A stretch of DNA of 64,000 bases, from the NCBI GenBank assembly GCA_050247255.1, contig JBFWUM010000005.1, positions 1 to 64,000 of the forward strand, given 5' to 3'. This document shows, piece after piece, positions 56,917 through 64,000 of this stretch. The position numbers were made by a program, and so were the translations under genes. The notes beneath the pieces are model-generated. The model was not told the DNA's origin and did no database searches. It saw only the letters and a list, made by a program, of their open reading frames with translations. Origin of the DNA: JBFWUM01 sp050247255. Lineage in GTDB: Bacteria > Acidobacteriota > Vicinamibacteria > Vicinamibacterales > UBA2999. The stretch's first letter is position 1; every line of letters starts with the position of its first letter.

Positions 56917-58701
56917 ATGTCGCCATCCCAGGAATACCAGCACCGCCTGGCCGCCCGTCGTGCCAGGCACGCGGCCCTGCTGGCACTGGATGCCCGCCTC
57001 AGCTACGCCAGGCTGGCCGTTTTCGTGGCCGCGTTCCTCGCCGGCACGCTGGCATGGCGGGACCTGGTCAACTGGTGGTGGCTGCTCGCGCCGCTCGCAC
57101 TGTTCCTCTGGCTGGTGCGTCGCCACGACCACGCCATCCGCGACCGTGACGAAGCCTCGCGCGCCGTGGCGTTCTACGAGCGCGGCCTGGCGCGGCTCGA
57201 GGATCGCTGGGCGGGCGGCGGTGAGACCGGCGAGCACTTCGGCGATCCGGAACACCTCTATGCTGCCGACCTCGATCTGTTCGGCCGCGGCTCCCTCTTC
57301 GAGCTGCTCTCGATTGCCCGCACCCAGGTTGGCGAGTGGCAGCTCGCACAATGGTTGAAGAACCCGGCGCCGCCGTCGGACGTCGTTGAACGCCAGGCGG
57401 CCGTCGCTGAGCTCGCGCCTCGCGTCGACCTGCGCGAGCGCGTCGCGCTGGCTGGTGCGGCCGCGGGCGCCAGCGTCAACGGCGACGCATTGATGACGTG
57501 GGCTGAACAGAGTCGTCAGCTGCCGGGCACGGTCGTCCGCGCACTCGCCCTGGCACTTTCCGGGGTCATCGTCATCGCCGCCGCCTGGTGGATGGCGGGC
57601 GGCAGCGGCCTGCCGCTCGTCGTCATCATCGTCATCGAGCTGCTGCTGTTCTCGTCACAGCGAGGGCGCATGCACGCCGTGCTGCACGCCGCCGGGGGAT
57701 GGTCGCGCGACCTCGACGTCCTCGCCCAGGTGCTCAAGCGCATCGAAGCTGAATCGTTCACGGCGCCGCCGCTGTCCGCCCTCCGGGCGCGGCTCGCCGC
57801 CGGCGGCGTGGCGCCGTCACACGCGATCGGCCGGCTGCACCGGCTGGTCGAAATGCACGATTGGCAGCACAACCCGTTCGTCGCGGTGATCGCCGTCCCG
57901 CTGTTGTGGGATGTCCACGTCGCGTTTGCCATGGAGGCGTGGCGCGCGCGGTTCGGCCGCGAGGTCCGCACGTGGCTTCAGAGCGTGGGCGAGTTCGAAG
58001 CGATCAGTTCGCTGGCGACGTATCGCTTCGAGCGGCCTGACGATCCGTTCCCGACTCTCGACGATGGGCCGCATGCGCTCTTCGAGGGCGCCGGCCTCGG
58101 CCATCCGCTGCTGCCGGTGTCGCGCATGGTGCGCAACGACGTGAGCCTGGGCGCCGCCACGCAGCTGCTGATCATCAGCGGCTCCAACATGTCGGGCAAG
58201 AGCACGCTGCTGCGCACCGTGGGCGTGAACGCGGTGCTCGCGCTGGCTGGCGCGCCGGTCCGGGCCGCGGCGCTGCGTCTGTCGCCGCTTGCCGTCGGCG
58301 CGACGCTGCGCATCCAGGACTCGCTGCAGGAAGGGCGCTCGCGTTTCTACGCCGAGATCACGCGCATCCGCGCGCTGGCGGACCGCGCCGGCGGCACACC
58401 GCCGCTGCTGTTCCTGCTCGACGAGCTGTTCCACGGCACCAATTCACACGACCGGCTGATCGGAGCGGCGGGAGTGTTGCGCTCGCTGCTCGACCGCGGG
58501 GCCATCGGGCTGGTGACGACGCACGACCTGGCGCTCACGGCCGTCGCCGGAGAGCTGTCGTCACGCGCGGTCAACGTGCACTTCGAGGATCGGTTCGAGG
58601 CGGGAGAAATCCTGTTCGACTACACGATGAAGCCGGGGCCGGTGACGCGCAGCAACGCGATTGCGTTGATGCGCGCCGTCGGCCTCAACGTGCCGGAGTG
58701 A
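56917..58701 (+). CDS. membrane-associated MutS-family ATPase
   Basis: 594 residues from ATG 56917; a TTG at 56896 is less likely. Two N-terminal membrane segments (LAVFVAAFLAGTLAW and WWWLLAPLALFLWLV) and another pair near 225-265 (VRALALALSGVIVIAAAWWMAG, LPLVVIIVIELLLF). The C-terminal MutS ATPase domain has Walker A LIISGSNMSGKSTLLRTVGVNAVLA, Walker B PLLFLLDELFHGTNSHDR and the switch His GLVTTHDLALT. The MutS lever/clamp region is reduced, and the mismatch-binding domain is absent. This is the transmembrane MutS-related group; its role is not established and mismatch repair is unlikely. Confidence 0.88.
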   Translation: MSPSQEYQHRLAARRARHAALLALDARLSYARLAVFVAAFLAGTLAWRDLVNWWWLLAPLALFLWLVRRHDHAIRDRDEASRAVAFYERGLARLEDRWAGGGETGEHFGDPEHLYAADLDLFGRGSLFELLSIARTQVGEWQLAQWLKNPAPPSDVVERQAAVAELAPRVDLRERVALAGAAAGASVNGDALMTWAEQSRQLPGTVVRALALALSGVIVIAAAWWMAGGSGLPLVVIIVIELLLFSSQRGRMHAVLHAAGGWSRDLDVLAQVLKRIEAESFTAPPLSALRARLAAGGVAPSHAIGRLHRLVEMHDWQHNPFVAVIAVPLLWDVHVAFAMEAWRARFGREVRTWLQSVGEFEAISSLATYRFERPDDPFPTLDDGPHALFEGAGLGHPLLPVSRMVRNDVSLGAATQLLIISGSNMSGKSTLLRTVGVNAVLALAGAPVRAAALRLSPLAVGATLRIQDSLQEGRSRFYAEITRIRALADRAGGTPPLLFLLDELFHGTNSHDRLIGAAGVLRSLLDRGAIGLVTTHDLALTAVAGELSSRAVNVHFEDRFEAGEILFDYTMKPGPVTRSNAIALMRAVGLNVPE

Positions 58702-58705
58702 AGCG

Positions 58706-58722
58706 GGCCGCCTGTAGCGGCC
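58706..58722. terminator. bidirectional hairpin between convergent genes
   Basis: GGCCGC-CTGTA-GCGGCC, perfect 6-bp stem, filling the 21-base gap between the MutS-like and DoxX stops. It could end both transcripts. Confidence 0.5.
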
Positions 58723-59142
58723 TTAGACCGCTGCCTTGCTCGCCGAACCGCTGCCGGCCCTGGCGCCGTCGGCGCTCCAGATCCCCGCGCCGCGCGCGGC
58801 AATGTACAGGAAGGCGAAGCAGAAGAGCACCGCCGGCTGCCCGCCGTTCTGCACCGGGAACACCGCGGTCGGGAGGTGCTGCATGAAGTAGGCGACGGCC
58901 ATCTCGCCGGCGCCGATGAACGCGGCCGGCTTGGTCAGCAGGCCGATCACGATCAGCACACCGACAATGACCTCGATCAGGCCGGCCACGCCGAACGGCC
59001 AGCTCAGGAACGGGGCGGAGGCACCCTGGCCGTCCACGCCGCCGAGCATGCCGAACTTCTGCACGCCGTACATCAGGAAGACCAGGCCGAACACGATCCG
59101 CATCACGGCGTACAGCTGCGGGGCATAGCGTTCTGGAATCAT
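58723..59142 (-). CDS. DoxX-family membrane protein
   Basis: 139 residues from ATG 59142, with GGAGG at 59152-59148 five bases upstream; this excludes the ATG at 59154. Four membrane segments: LYAVMRIVFGLVFLMYGVQKFG, FGVAGLIEVIVGVLIVIGLLTKPAAFIGAGEMAVAYFM, and AVLFCFAFLYIAARGAG. The DoxX family spans quinone-linked subunits and redox membrane proteins. The specific role here is unknown. The C-terminus is a Gly/Ser/Ala tail. Confidence 0.85.
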   Translation of the reverse strand: MIPERYAPQLYAVMRIVFGLVFLMYGVQKFGMLGGVDGQGASAPFLSWPFGVAGLIEVIVGVLIVIGLLTKPAAFIGAGEMAVAYFMQHLPTAVFPVQNGGQPAVLFCFAFLYIAARGAGIWSADGARAGSGSASKAAV

Positions 59143-59225
59143 CTGCGCCTCCAAAAAGTGAACGTGACCGTCGGGCGCCCAAAGATTACCTCAGCCGTCA
59201 AGCCGGCGACTAAGATTCCTCCCGA

Positions 59226-60806
59226 GTGGCGTACGACGTCATCGTCATCGGCGCCGGCCACAACGGCCTGACCGCCGCGGCCTACCTCGCGCGCGCGGGG
59301 CGCCGCGTCCTCGTCCTCGAGCGGCGCCACATCGTCGGCGGCGCCGCGGTGACCGAGGAGGTGTTTCCCGGTTACCGGGTGTCGGTCTGCTCCTACGTTG
59401 TCTCGCTGCTCCGGCCCGACATCATCCGCGAGCTCGGGCTGCGGCAGCACGGCCTCGAATTGCTGCCGCTGGACGGCACGTACACCCCGCTGCCGGGCGG
59501 CGATTACCTGTGGCGGACCGAAGACGAGGCGCACACCCGGCAGGAGCTGGCGAGGCACTCCGCGGCGGACGCGCGCGTGTATCACGAGTACGGCCGGACG
59601 ATGGCGGCGATGGCGGCATTCGTGAAACCGCTGCTCGATCAGCCGCCGCCGGAGCCGTCGGCGCTCGGGGCGGGCGACCTGCTGTCGCTGTTCGGCGTGG
59701 GCCGCCGGTTTCGCCGGCTGCCGGCGAGGCAGCGCCACGCGCTGGTGCAGCTGATGACGATGAGCGCCGCCGACTTCGTCGAGCGCTGGTTCGAGTTCGA
59801 TCCGCTGCAGGCGACGCTCGCTTCGTCGGGCATCATCGGCTCGCATCTCGGCGCGCGCTCCCCCGGGACCGCCTATGTCCTGCTCCATCACTACATGGGG
59901 GAAATCGACGGCGTGTTTCGGTCGTGGGGCTTTGCGCGCGGTGGCATGGGCTCCGTCTCCGAGGCGATCGCCGCCGCCGCCCGGGCTGCCGGCGCAGAAA
60001 TCCGCACGGCGTCGCCGGTTTCCCGCATCCTCATGCGCGGCGGACGCGCGACCGGCGTGGTGCTCGAGAACGGCGACGAGCTGCGCGCGCCCGTTGTCGC
60101 CTCGAGCATCGATCCGCACCATACGTTCCTGCGGCTGCTCGACCCCCGCGAGCTGCCTGAGGACTTCGTCAACGACGTCCGGCACTACCGGTTCCGCGGC
60201 GCATCTGCCAAGGTGAACCTGGCGCTCGACGGTCTGCCCGACTTCACCGCCCCGGGCACAGGTGACGCGCACCTGCGCGGGGCCATCTCCCTCTCGCCGT
60301 CGATGGCATATCTCGACGCCGCCTACGAGGATTCGCGTGCCGGGCGTTACTCGCGGCGGCCCTACCTCGACGTGGTGATCCCGTCGCTCTCGGATCCGTC
60401 GGTCGCGCCGCCGGGCAAGCACCTGATGTCGTGCTTCGTGCAGTACGCGCCGTATGCGCTCGCCGACGGTTCCTGGGACGACCACCGCGACGGGCTCGGC
60501 GATGCGGTCATCGACGCGCTTGCCGAATATGCGCCGAACATGCGGAGCATCGTGACCGCGCGCCAGGTGGTGACCCCGCTCGACCTCGAGCGGGAATGGG
60601 GGCTGACCGAAGGACAGATCTTTCAGGGCGAGATGACCCCCGACCAGATCTTCTTCATGCGTCCCGCGCCCGGGTGGGCGCGCTACGCGACGCCGGTTGA
60701 CGGGCTCTACATGTGCGGCGCCGCGACGCACCCGGGCGGCGGCGTCATGGGCGCGCCGGGGCGTAATGCCGCACGGACAATCCTGCGCCAGGAGTCCGGG
60801 ACTTAA
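59226..60806 (+). CDS. FAD-dependent oxidoreductase, CrtI/PYROXD2-like
   Basis: 526 residues from GTG 59226. The N-terminal dinucleotide motif is DVIVIGAGHNGLTAAAYLARAGRRVLVLERR. The family pattern of phytoene desaturase-like proteins continues with GGAAVTEEVFPGYRVSVCSYVVSLLRPDII, GGMGSVSEAIAAAARAAGAEI, and C-terminal GLYMCGAATHPGGGVMGAPGRNAARTIL. There is no carotenoid gene nearby, so it may act on another lipid. The final residues ESGT and the TAA stop come from a palindromic repeat at 60791-60818, which has replaced the original tail. Confidence 0.88.
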   Translation: MAYDVIVIGAGHNGLTAAAYLARAGRRVLVLERRHIVGGAAVTEEVFPGYRVSVCSYVVSLLRPDIIRELGLRQHGLELLPLDGTYTPLPGGDYLWRTEDEAHTRQELARHSAADARVYHEYGRTMAAMAAFVKPLLDQPPPEPSALGAGDLLSLFGVGRRFRRLPARQRHALVQLMTMSAADFVERWFEFDPLQATLASSGIIGSHLGARSPGTAYVLLHHYMGEIDGVFRSWGFARGGMGSVSEAIAAAARAAGAEIRTASPVSRILMRGGRATGVVLENGDELRAPVVASSIDPHHTFLRLLDPRELPEDFVNDVRHYRFRGASAKVNLALDGLPDFTAPGTGDAHLRGAISLSPSMAYLDAAYEDSRAGRYSRRPYLDVVIPSLSDPSVAPPGKHLMSCFVQYAPYALADGSWDDHRDGLGDAVIDALAEYAPNMRSIVTARQVVTPLDLEREWGLTEGQIFQGEMTPDQIFFMRPAPGWARYATPVDGLYMCGAATHPGGGVMGAPGRNAARTILRQESGT

Positions 60807-60858
60807 GTCCCGGGCTCCGTACCTGCACCCGGAGTCCGGGACTTCAGTCCCGGTGTCC
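60791..60858. repeat. two palindromic repeats in tandem
   Basis: GGAGTCCGGGACTTAAGTCCCGGGCTCC (60791-60818) and, 40 bases on, GGAGTCCGGGACTTCAGTCCCGG (60831-60853). The first provides the stop codon of the oxidoreductase gene. Same family as 45580 and the fliK repeats. Could also end the oxidoreductase transcript. Confidence 0.85.
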
Positions 60859-60871
60859 GTACAATGGACCG

Positions 60872-61402
60872 ATGACGATGACTGCTGACCTGAGCTTTCC
60901 GATCGGCCGCTTCGACCGCGAGGCCCCGATCAGCCCGGACATGCGTGCCGCCGCGGTGCGCGACATCGCGCTGCTGCCGGCACACCTGCGGGCGGCCGCC
61001 GACGGGCTCGACGACCGGCAGCTCGATACCGCCTATCGCCCCGGCGGCTGGACGGTGCGGCAGCTCGTGCACCACGTGGCCGACAGCCACATGAACGGCT
61101 TCATCCGCATGAAGCTGGCCCTCACCGAGGACGTGCCGACGATCAAGCCGTACGACCAGGACGCGTGGGCGCGGCTGCCGGACATGCAGCTGCCGATCGA
61201 CGTCTCCCTCACGCTGGTTGATGCAGTGCACCGCCGGTGGGCGACGGTGGCTGCAGCCCTGGCGTCCGCCGACTATGCGCGCACCTTCAGGCATCCGGAG
61301 ATCGGGCCGCTCAGCATCGATCAGCACCTGCAGCTGTACGCCTGGCACTCCCGGCACCACGTGGCGCACATGACGAGGCTTCGCGAACGCGAAGGGTGGT
61401 AG
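60872..61402 (+). CDS. YfiT-like DinB-superfamily metal-dependent hydrolase
   Basis: 176 residues. DinB-fold four-helix protein. Residues FPIGRFD near the start and YRPGGWTVRQLVHHVADSHMNGFIRMKLALTED (first metal His region), then HLQLYAWHSRHHVAHMTRLRE (two more His), are the YfiT/BstA signature. Some family members are bacillithiol transferases; in bacteria without bacillithiol the activity is unknown. It starts 14 bases after the palindromic repeats. Confidence 0.9.
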   Translation: MTMTADLSFPIGRFDREAPISPDMRAAAVRDIALLPAHLRAAADGLDDRQLDTAYRPGGWTVRQLVHHVADSHMNGFIRMKLALTEDVPTIKPYDQDAWARLPDMQLPIDVSLTLVDAVHRRWATVAAALASADYARTFRHPEIGPLSIDQHLQLYAWHSRHHVAHMTRLREREGW

Positions 61403-61429
61403 ATCGGGTATTCTCCTAGTGCCCTGCAG

Positions 61430-61450
61430 GGCGCCCCTTTACGGGGTGCC
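61430..61450. repeat. palindrome upstream of the BMC gene
   Basis: GGCGCCCC-TTTA-CGGGGTGCC, one G-T wobble in an 8-9 bp stem. It shares CTTTACGGGGTGCC with 25389-25409. It lies 10 bases before the BMC start, where a hairpin could hinder ribosome access. Confidence 0.6.
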
Positions 61451-61459
61451 AGGACACAA

Positions 61460-61774
61460 ATGGCCAAGACAGAAACGCCCGAACCCGCTCCTCGCGCCGA
61501 CGTCGGCGACGCCCTCGGCATGATCGAAACGCGCGGCCTGATCGGCATGATCGAGGCGGCCGACGCCATGCTGAAGACAGCGAACGTCGTGCTCGTGAGC
61601 TGGCAGAAGGTGGATGCGGGGCTGGTGACCGCGTTGATCCGCGGTGACGTCGGGTCGGTCAAGGCGGCAACCGATGCCGGTGCAGCCGCAGCCCGCCGCG
61701 TGGGCGAGCTGATCGGCGTGCACGTCATCCCGCGGCCGGCCGACGACCTCGAGAAGGTGTTCCCGATTCGGTAA
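61460..61774 (+). CDS. bacterial microcompartment hexameric shell protein (BMC-H), orphan
   Basis: 104 residues. ALGMIETRGLIGMIEAADAMLKTANVVLVSWQKVDAGLVTALIRGDVGSVKAATDAGAAAARRVGELIGVHVIPRP is a full single BMC domain (PduA/EutM/CcmK type), with a short N-terminal extension and the tail EKVFPIR. In PduA-like proteins the pore loop reads about K-I-G-S-G; here it is Q-K-V-D-A-G, placing an acid near the pore. No other shell or enzyme gene of a microcompartment is in the window. Its 3' end overlaps the convergent MerR gene by 50 bases. Confidence 0.92.
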   Translation: MAKTETPEPAPRADVGDALGMIETRGLIGMIEAADAMLKTANVVLVSWQKVDAGLVTALIRGDVGSVKAATDAGAAAARRVGELIGVHVIPRPADDLEKVFPIR

Positions 61775-62228
61775 GCGCCTTCGATCGCTTCCGGCGCTCG
61801 CGCGCCGCGAGCGGCCGCAGCGGCAGCTCTTCCCCAACCATCAAGAGCGGCTGCGCCGGCTGATCGAGATCGAACAGCCGCCCGTCAATCGTCCGCGCGT
61901 ACAACCGATCGCCGGTGATGTAGATCGTCATCGGCCCGCCGTCGCCGATCGCCTCATAGAGCCGGATCCCGAACACCTCCCGCAACGTCGCCAGGAGGCG
62001 GCGCAGCCGCGGGATCGAGAACCCGCGCCGGCGCAGGTCGGCGAGCACCTGCAGTTCGAGCACGTCGAGCGGCGTGTAACGGCGCTCCGTGAAGCCGCCC
62101 GCTTCGGTGCGGTGCGGCGCGACCGCCGGCGAGAACAGCCGGCGCGAATCCCACCACTGGAGCTGGCGCGCCGTCAGCCCGGTCAACCCCGCGACCTCCC
62201 GCGATGAGTAGAACTTCTTCAGCTTCAC
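61725..62228 (-). CDS. MerR-family transcriptional regulator
   Basis: 167 residues. The winged HTH is YSSREVAGLTGLTARQLQWWDSRRLFSP, then RRYTPLDVLELQVLADLRRRGFSIPRLRRLLATL, the MerR dimerisation start. The C-terminal region (DGGPMTIYITGDRLYARTIDGRLFDLDQPAQPLL) is small and without the usual Cys metal site. ATG overlaps the thiO stop by 4 bases, so they are one unit. The C-terminal tail is basic and overlaps the BMC gene end. Confidence 0.85.
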   Translation of the reverse strand: MKLKKFYSSREVAGLTGLTARQLQWWDSRRLFSPAVAPHRTEAGGFTERRYTPLDVLELQVLADLRRRGFSIPRLRRLLATLREVFGIRLYEAIGDGGPMTIYITGDRLYARTIDGRLFDLDQPAQPLLMVGEELPLRPLAARERRKRSKALTESGTPSRGRRPAAG

Positions 62229-63274
62229 AGGTTGAAGCGTTCGGGCCGTACGAGGTCCAGCGCCTCCTGTAGTTGCGGAACTTCCGCCTTCGCCGAGGCT
62301 TCGGCGGACAGGTTAGTTCCGCCCTCGTCCGGAATCACCAACTCCGCCACCATCGCCGCCGTCAGCGGCGCGAGCAGGATGCCGTTCCGGTAGTGCCCGG
62401 TGGCATAGACCACGCCCGGCATTGTGGACGAGCGGCCGATCACGGGCAACTCGTCGGGGGTGGCTGGCCGCAGACCCACCCGCGATTCGCGCACGGCGGC
62501 GCCCGCCAGCCCGGGAAGCAGCCGCCGCGCCGCCGCCACCAGCCGCTGGCTGGCCGGCTCGTCGATCGCCTCGTCGAACCCGGCATCCTCGGCCGTGGCG
62601 CCAACCATCAGCGCGCCGTCTTCCCACGGCACGATGTAGCAGTCATCGCCCCAGATGATGTGATCCGGGAGCGGCGAGGCTGACTGCAGCTCCACCGTCT
62701 GCCCCTTGATCGGCCGCACCGGCGCCCCGCTTACCTGTCCCGACCAGCTCCCTGCGGCCAGGACGACGGCGTCGGCATCCAGGGCAGCCGGTTCCAGGCG
62801 TTCAACGCGTGCAACCGATCGCTCGATGCCAAGCGTGCCGGCCGCGGCCTCGAGCACCGACATCAGCTGCGGCACCCGGACGTACCCGTGGTCCGGAATG
62901 AACAGCGACCCGCCGCGCCATTCGTGGGCGACCTGCTGTGCCGCAAGCCGGGCGGCCGTCGCCGCCAGCTCCTCGCGGCGGCTGTCGCTCTGGGGAACCT
63001 GCAGCGTGCCGGTGCGCCGGTACTCGATTCGTTGACGCGCCGCGCCGGCGGCGCGGTCGATGAAGCTGTCATACAGGGAGAGGCCGAGGATGCCGAGGCG
63101 AAGGAGGGGCTCGTGCCCCCCTTCGATATATGGCGCCAGCATGCCGGCCGAGGCGCGCGTCGCCCCGGCGCCGGGGCCGCGCATGTCGAGGATGCGCACG
63201 CGCGCGCCGCGCGACGCAAGCTCGAAGGCGACGGCGTATCCGATGACGCCGCCGCCGATGACCGCAACCCTCAC
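62225..63274 (-). CDS. thiO: glycine oxidase ThiO
   Basis: 349 residues. FAD-dependent oxidase that makes dehydroglycine for thiazole synthesis in thiamine biosynthesis. The N-terminus MRVAVIGGGVIGYAVAFELASRG is the Rossmann motif; RASAGMLAPYIEGG, GYVRVPQLMSVLEAAA, PIKGQTVEL, GDDCYIVPWEDGALMVGATAEDAGFD and GLRPATPDELPVIG with ATGHYRNGILLAPLTA are the ThiO signatures. A C-terminal SAEASAKAEV comes from a dispersed repeat. No thiG/thiS is near. Confidence 0.9.
   Translation of the reverse strand: MRVAVIGGGVIGYAVAFELASRGARVRILDMRGPGAGATRASAGMLAPYIEGGHEPLLRLGILGLSLYDSFIDRAAGAARQRIEYRRTGTLQVPQSDSRREELAATAARLAAQQVAHEWRGGSLFIPDHGYVRVPQLMSVLEAAAGTLGIERSVARVERLEPAALDADAVVLAAGSWSGQVSGAPVRPIKGQTVELQSASPLPDHIIWGDDCYIVPWEDGALMVGATAEDAGFDEAIDEPASQRLVAAARRLLPGLAGAAVRESRVGLRPATPDELPVIGRSSTMPGVVYATGHYRNGILLAPLTAAMVAELVIPDEGGTNLSAEASAKAEVPQLQEALDLVRPERFNL
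62281..62309. repeat. TTCCGCC...GGCGGA repeat inside the thiO C-terminus
   Basis: TCCGCCTTCGCC...GGCTTCGGCGGA, imperfect inverted repeat read as SAEASAKAEV in frame. The same peptide string is a known marker of dispersed DNA repeats in related genomes (general knowledge). Confidence 0.55.
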
Positions 63275-63294
63275 ATACGGATTGTACTAAGCGA

Positions 63295-64000
63295 TTAGAA
63301 CCGGAACTGCATGCCCACCTCGACGCGCCGCGCCTGCCCGGCCGATGTCGGCTGCAGGAAACGCGAGGACAGCATGTTGCCGCTGAAGCTCTGGTAGTTC
63401 GTGCGGTTGAGCAGGTTGAAGGCCTGCGCGTAGAACTCCACGCGGAAGCGCTCGTTGTTCTGTCCGCCCGGGCCGCCGGGGCCGCCAGGCCCGGCGGCGA
63501 CCGGGCCGCCACCCTGCTGGTTCTGCTGGCCGCCGGCCCGGTCGCCAAAACCAAAGCCGCGCGTGACGCGCAGGTTCATTTCCACGCGCGCGGCGCCGCG
63601 GCCGCTGTTGCGCCCGACGCCGGCCGGCCGATCGTTGGTCACGCCGTCGGCGTTGTCGTCGCGCCCGGTCGTGATGTTGAACGGCTGCGCCGACGAGGCC
63701 TGCACGTTGAGGTTGGCGCGCACGCCCAGCGCCAGCGGCACGTTGACCATAGCGTTGAAGCGGTGCCGCACGTCCTGGAACGACGGCCCCCACTCAGCGT
63801 CGGGATCAAGGCTGTTGGCGGGCAGCGTCAACGCGTTGTCGGCGTGGTTCTTCGCGCTCGTCAACGTGTAGTTCGTGAACATGAACACGTTGTAGCGCGG
63901 GATGCGGTAGTTGAGCCCCAGCGTCGCGCGATCCAGGTTCGAGCGGCCGGTCGACTCGATTTGCGTAATCGTCCCGACCTCCGGCTGCGGCCGGATGCCG
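63295..64000 (-). CDS. TonB-dependent receptor C-terminal beta-barrel (Oar-like), 5' end outside window
   Basis: The last 234 residues of a large outer-membrane protein. Repeated amphipathic strands (NYTLTSAKNHADNALTLP, DVRHRFNAMVNVPL, FRVEFYAQAFNLLNRTNY) and the final VEVGMQFRF ending in Phe are typical of outer-membrane barrels. A Gly/Pro/Gln-rich insert (about 63450-63520) is unusual for a barrel loop. Big carboxypeptidase-regulatory TonB receptors of this kind are abundant in Acidobacteria. The stop at 63295 is 20 bases from thiO. Confidence 0.85.
   Translation of the reverse strand, partial: GIRPQPEVGTITQIESTGRSNLDRATLGLNYRIPRYNVFMFTNYTLTSAKNHADNALTLPANSLDPDAEWGPSFQDVRHRFNAMVNVPLALGVRANLNVQASSAQPFNITTGRDDNADGVTNDRPAGVGRNSGRGAARVEMNLRVTRGFGFGDRAGGQQNQQGGGPVAAGPGGPGGPGGQNNERFRVEFYAQAFNLLNRTNYQSFSGNMLSSRFLQPTSAGQARRVEVGMQFRF

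Noticed and set aside
59139..60731. 530-codon - strand open frame opposite the CrtI-like gene
   Set aside because: Antisense shadow; the + strand protein has unmistakable FAD-binding and family motifs.

Overview
The window is a high-GC chromosomal segment, densely coding, from a diderm (outer-membrane) motile bacterium. The flagellum has L- and P-ring genes (flgH, flgI), the right edge carries the end of a large TonB-dependent, Oar-like outer-membrane receptor, and several families of short dispersed palindromes lie between and inside genes. Together these suggest an acidobacterium, probably of the Vicinamibacteria type; that placement is inference, as no rRNA gene is present.

Layout. 1-7.1 kb: proline catabolism (pruA, partial), a four-helix-bundle (IVP/S23-type) gene between inverted heptamer arrays, a MATE exporter, a ParE/GyrB-type topoisomerase subunit and an NYN nuclease. 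7.1-38.6 kb: one almost unbroken leftward gene series, most joined by 1-30 bp overlaps. In transcription order it is flgB flgC fliE fliF fliG fliH fliI fliJ flgD flgE fliK fliL fliN fliO fliP fliQ fliR flhB flhA flhF fliA fliM fliN/fliY-like, a small membrane protein, an MshEN protein, flgF flgG flgA flgH flgI flgJ-M23 flgM flgN-like flgK flgL fliW csrA, a GNAT acetyltransferase and the ParC/GyrA-type subunit. 38.7-45.5 kb: regulators (receiver protein, NtrC-type activator, histidine kinase, HDOD protein) and the filament genes fliT-like, fliS, fliD, fliC. 45.7-50.6 kb: a rightward operon with a SpsF-like cytidylyltransferase, two motA/motB stator pairs and an HD-GYP protein between them. 50.7-55.6 kb: three histidine kinase/receiver hybrids and an unknown protein. 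55.5-64 kb: a MocR-type regulator, a membrane MutS-like ATPase, DoxX, a CrtI-like oxidoreductase, a YfiT-like DinB protein, an orphan BMC shell protein, a MerR regulator with glycine oxidase ThiO, and the receptor.

How the parts fit. I find three GG-N10-GC (sigma-54-type) sites, before flgB, the HDOD gene and the cytidylyltransferase/stator operon. In each, the -12 C lies exactly 25 nt before the start codon. An NtrC-type activator and an NtrB-like kinase sit beside them. The flgB operon makes FliA (sigma-28) and FlgM, and a near-consensus sigma-28 promoter precedes fliC. The fliC leader has a hairpin with GGA in its loop and a GGA in the Shine-Dalgarno, which is the layout of CsrA control of flagellin, and fliW-csrA are in the same operon. 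The sequence therefore suggests a sigma-54, then sigma-28/FlgM, then CsrA/FliW cascade. An MshEN protein and an HD-GYP protein suggest added c-di-GMP input.

Notable oddities: FliM without its CheY-binding N-terminus, a very short FlgD, FlgH without a lipobox, FlgJ fused to an M23 peptidase, and palindromic repeats that have become protein sequence in fliK and other genes. No tRNA, rRNA, CRISPR, prophage or insertion sequence was recognised, and no gap without a gene exceeds about 300 bases.
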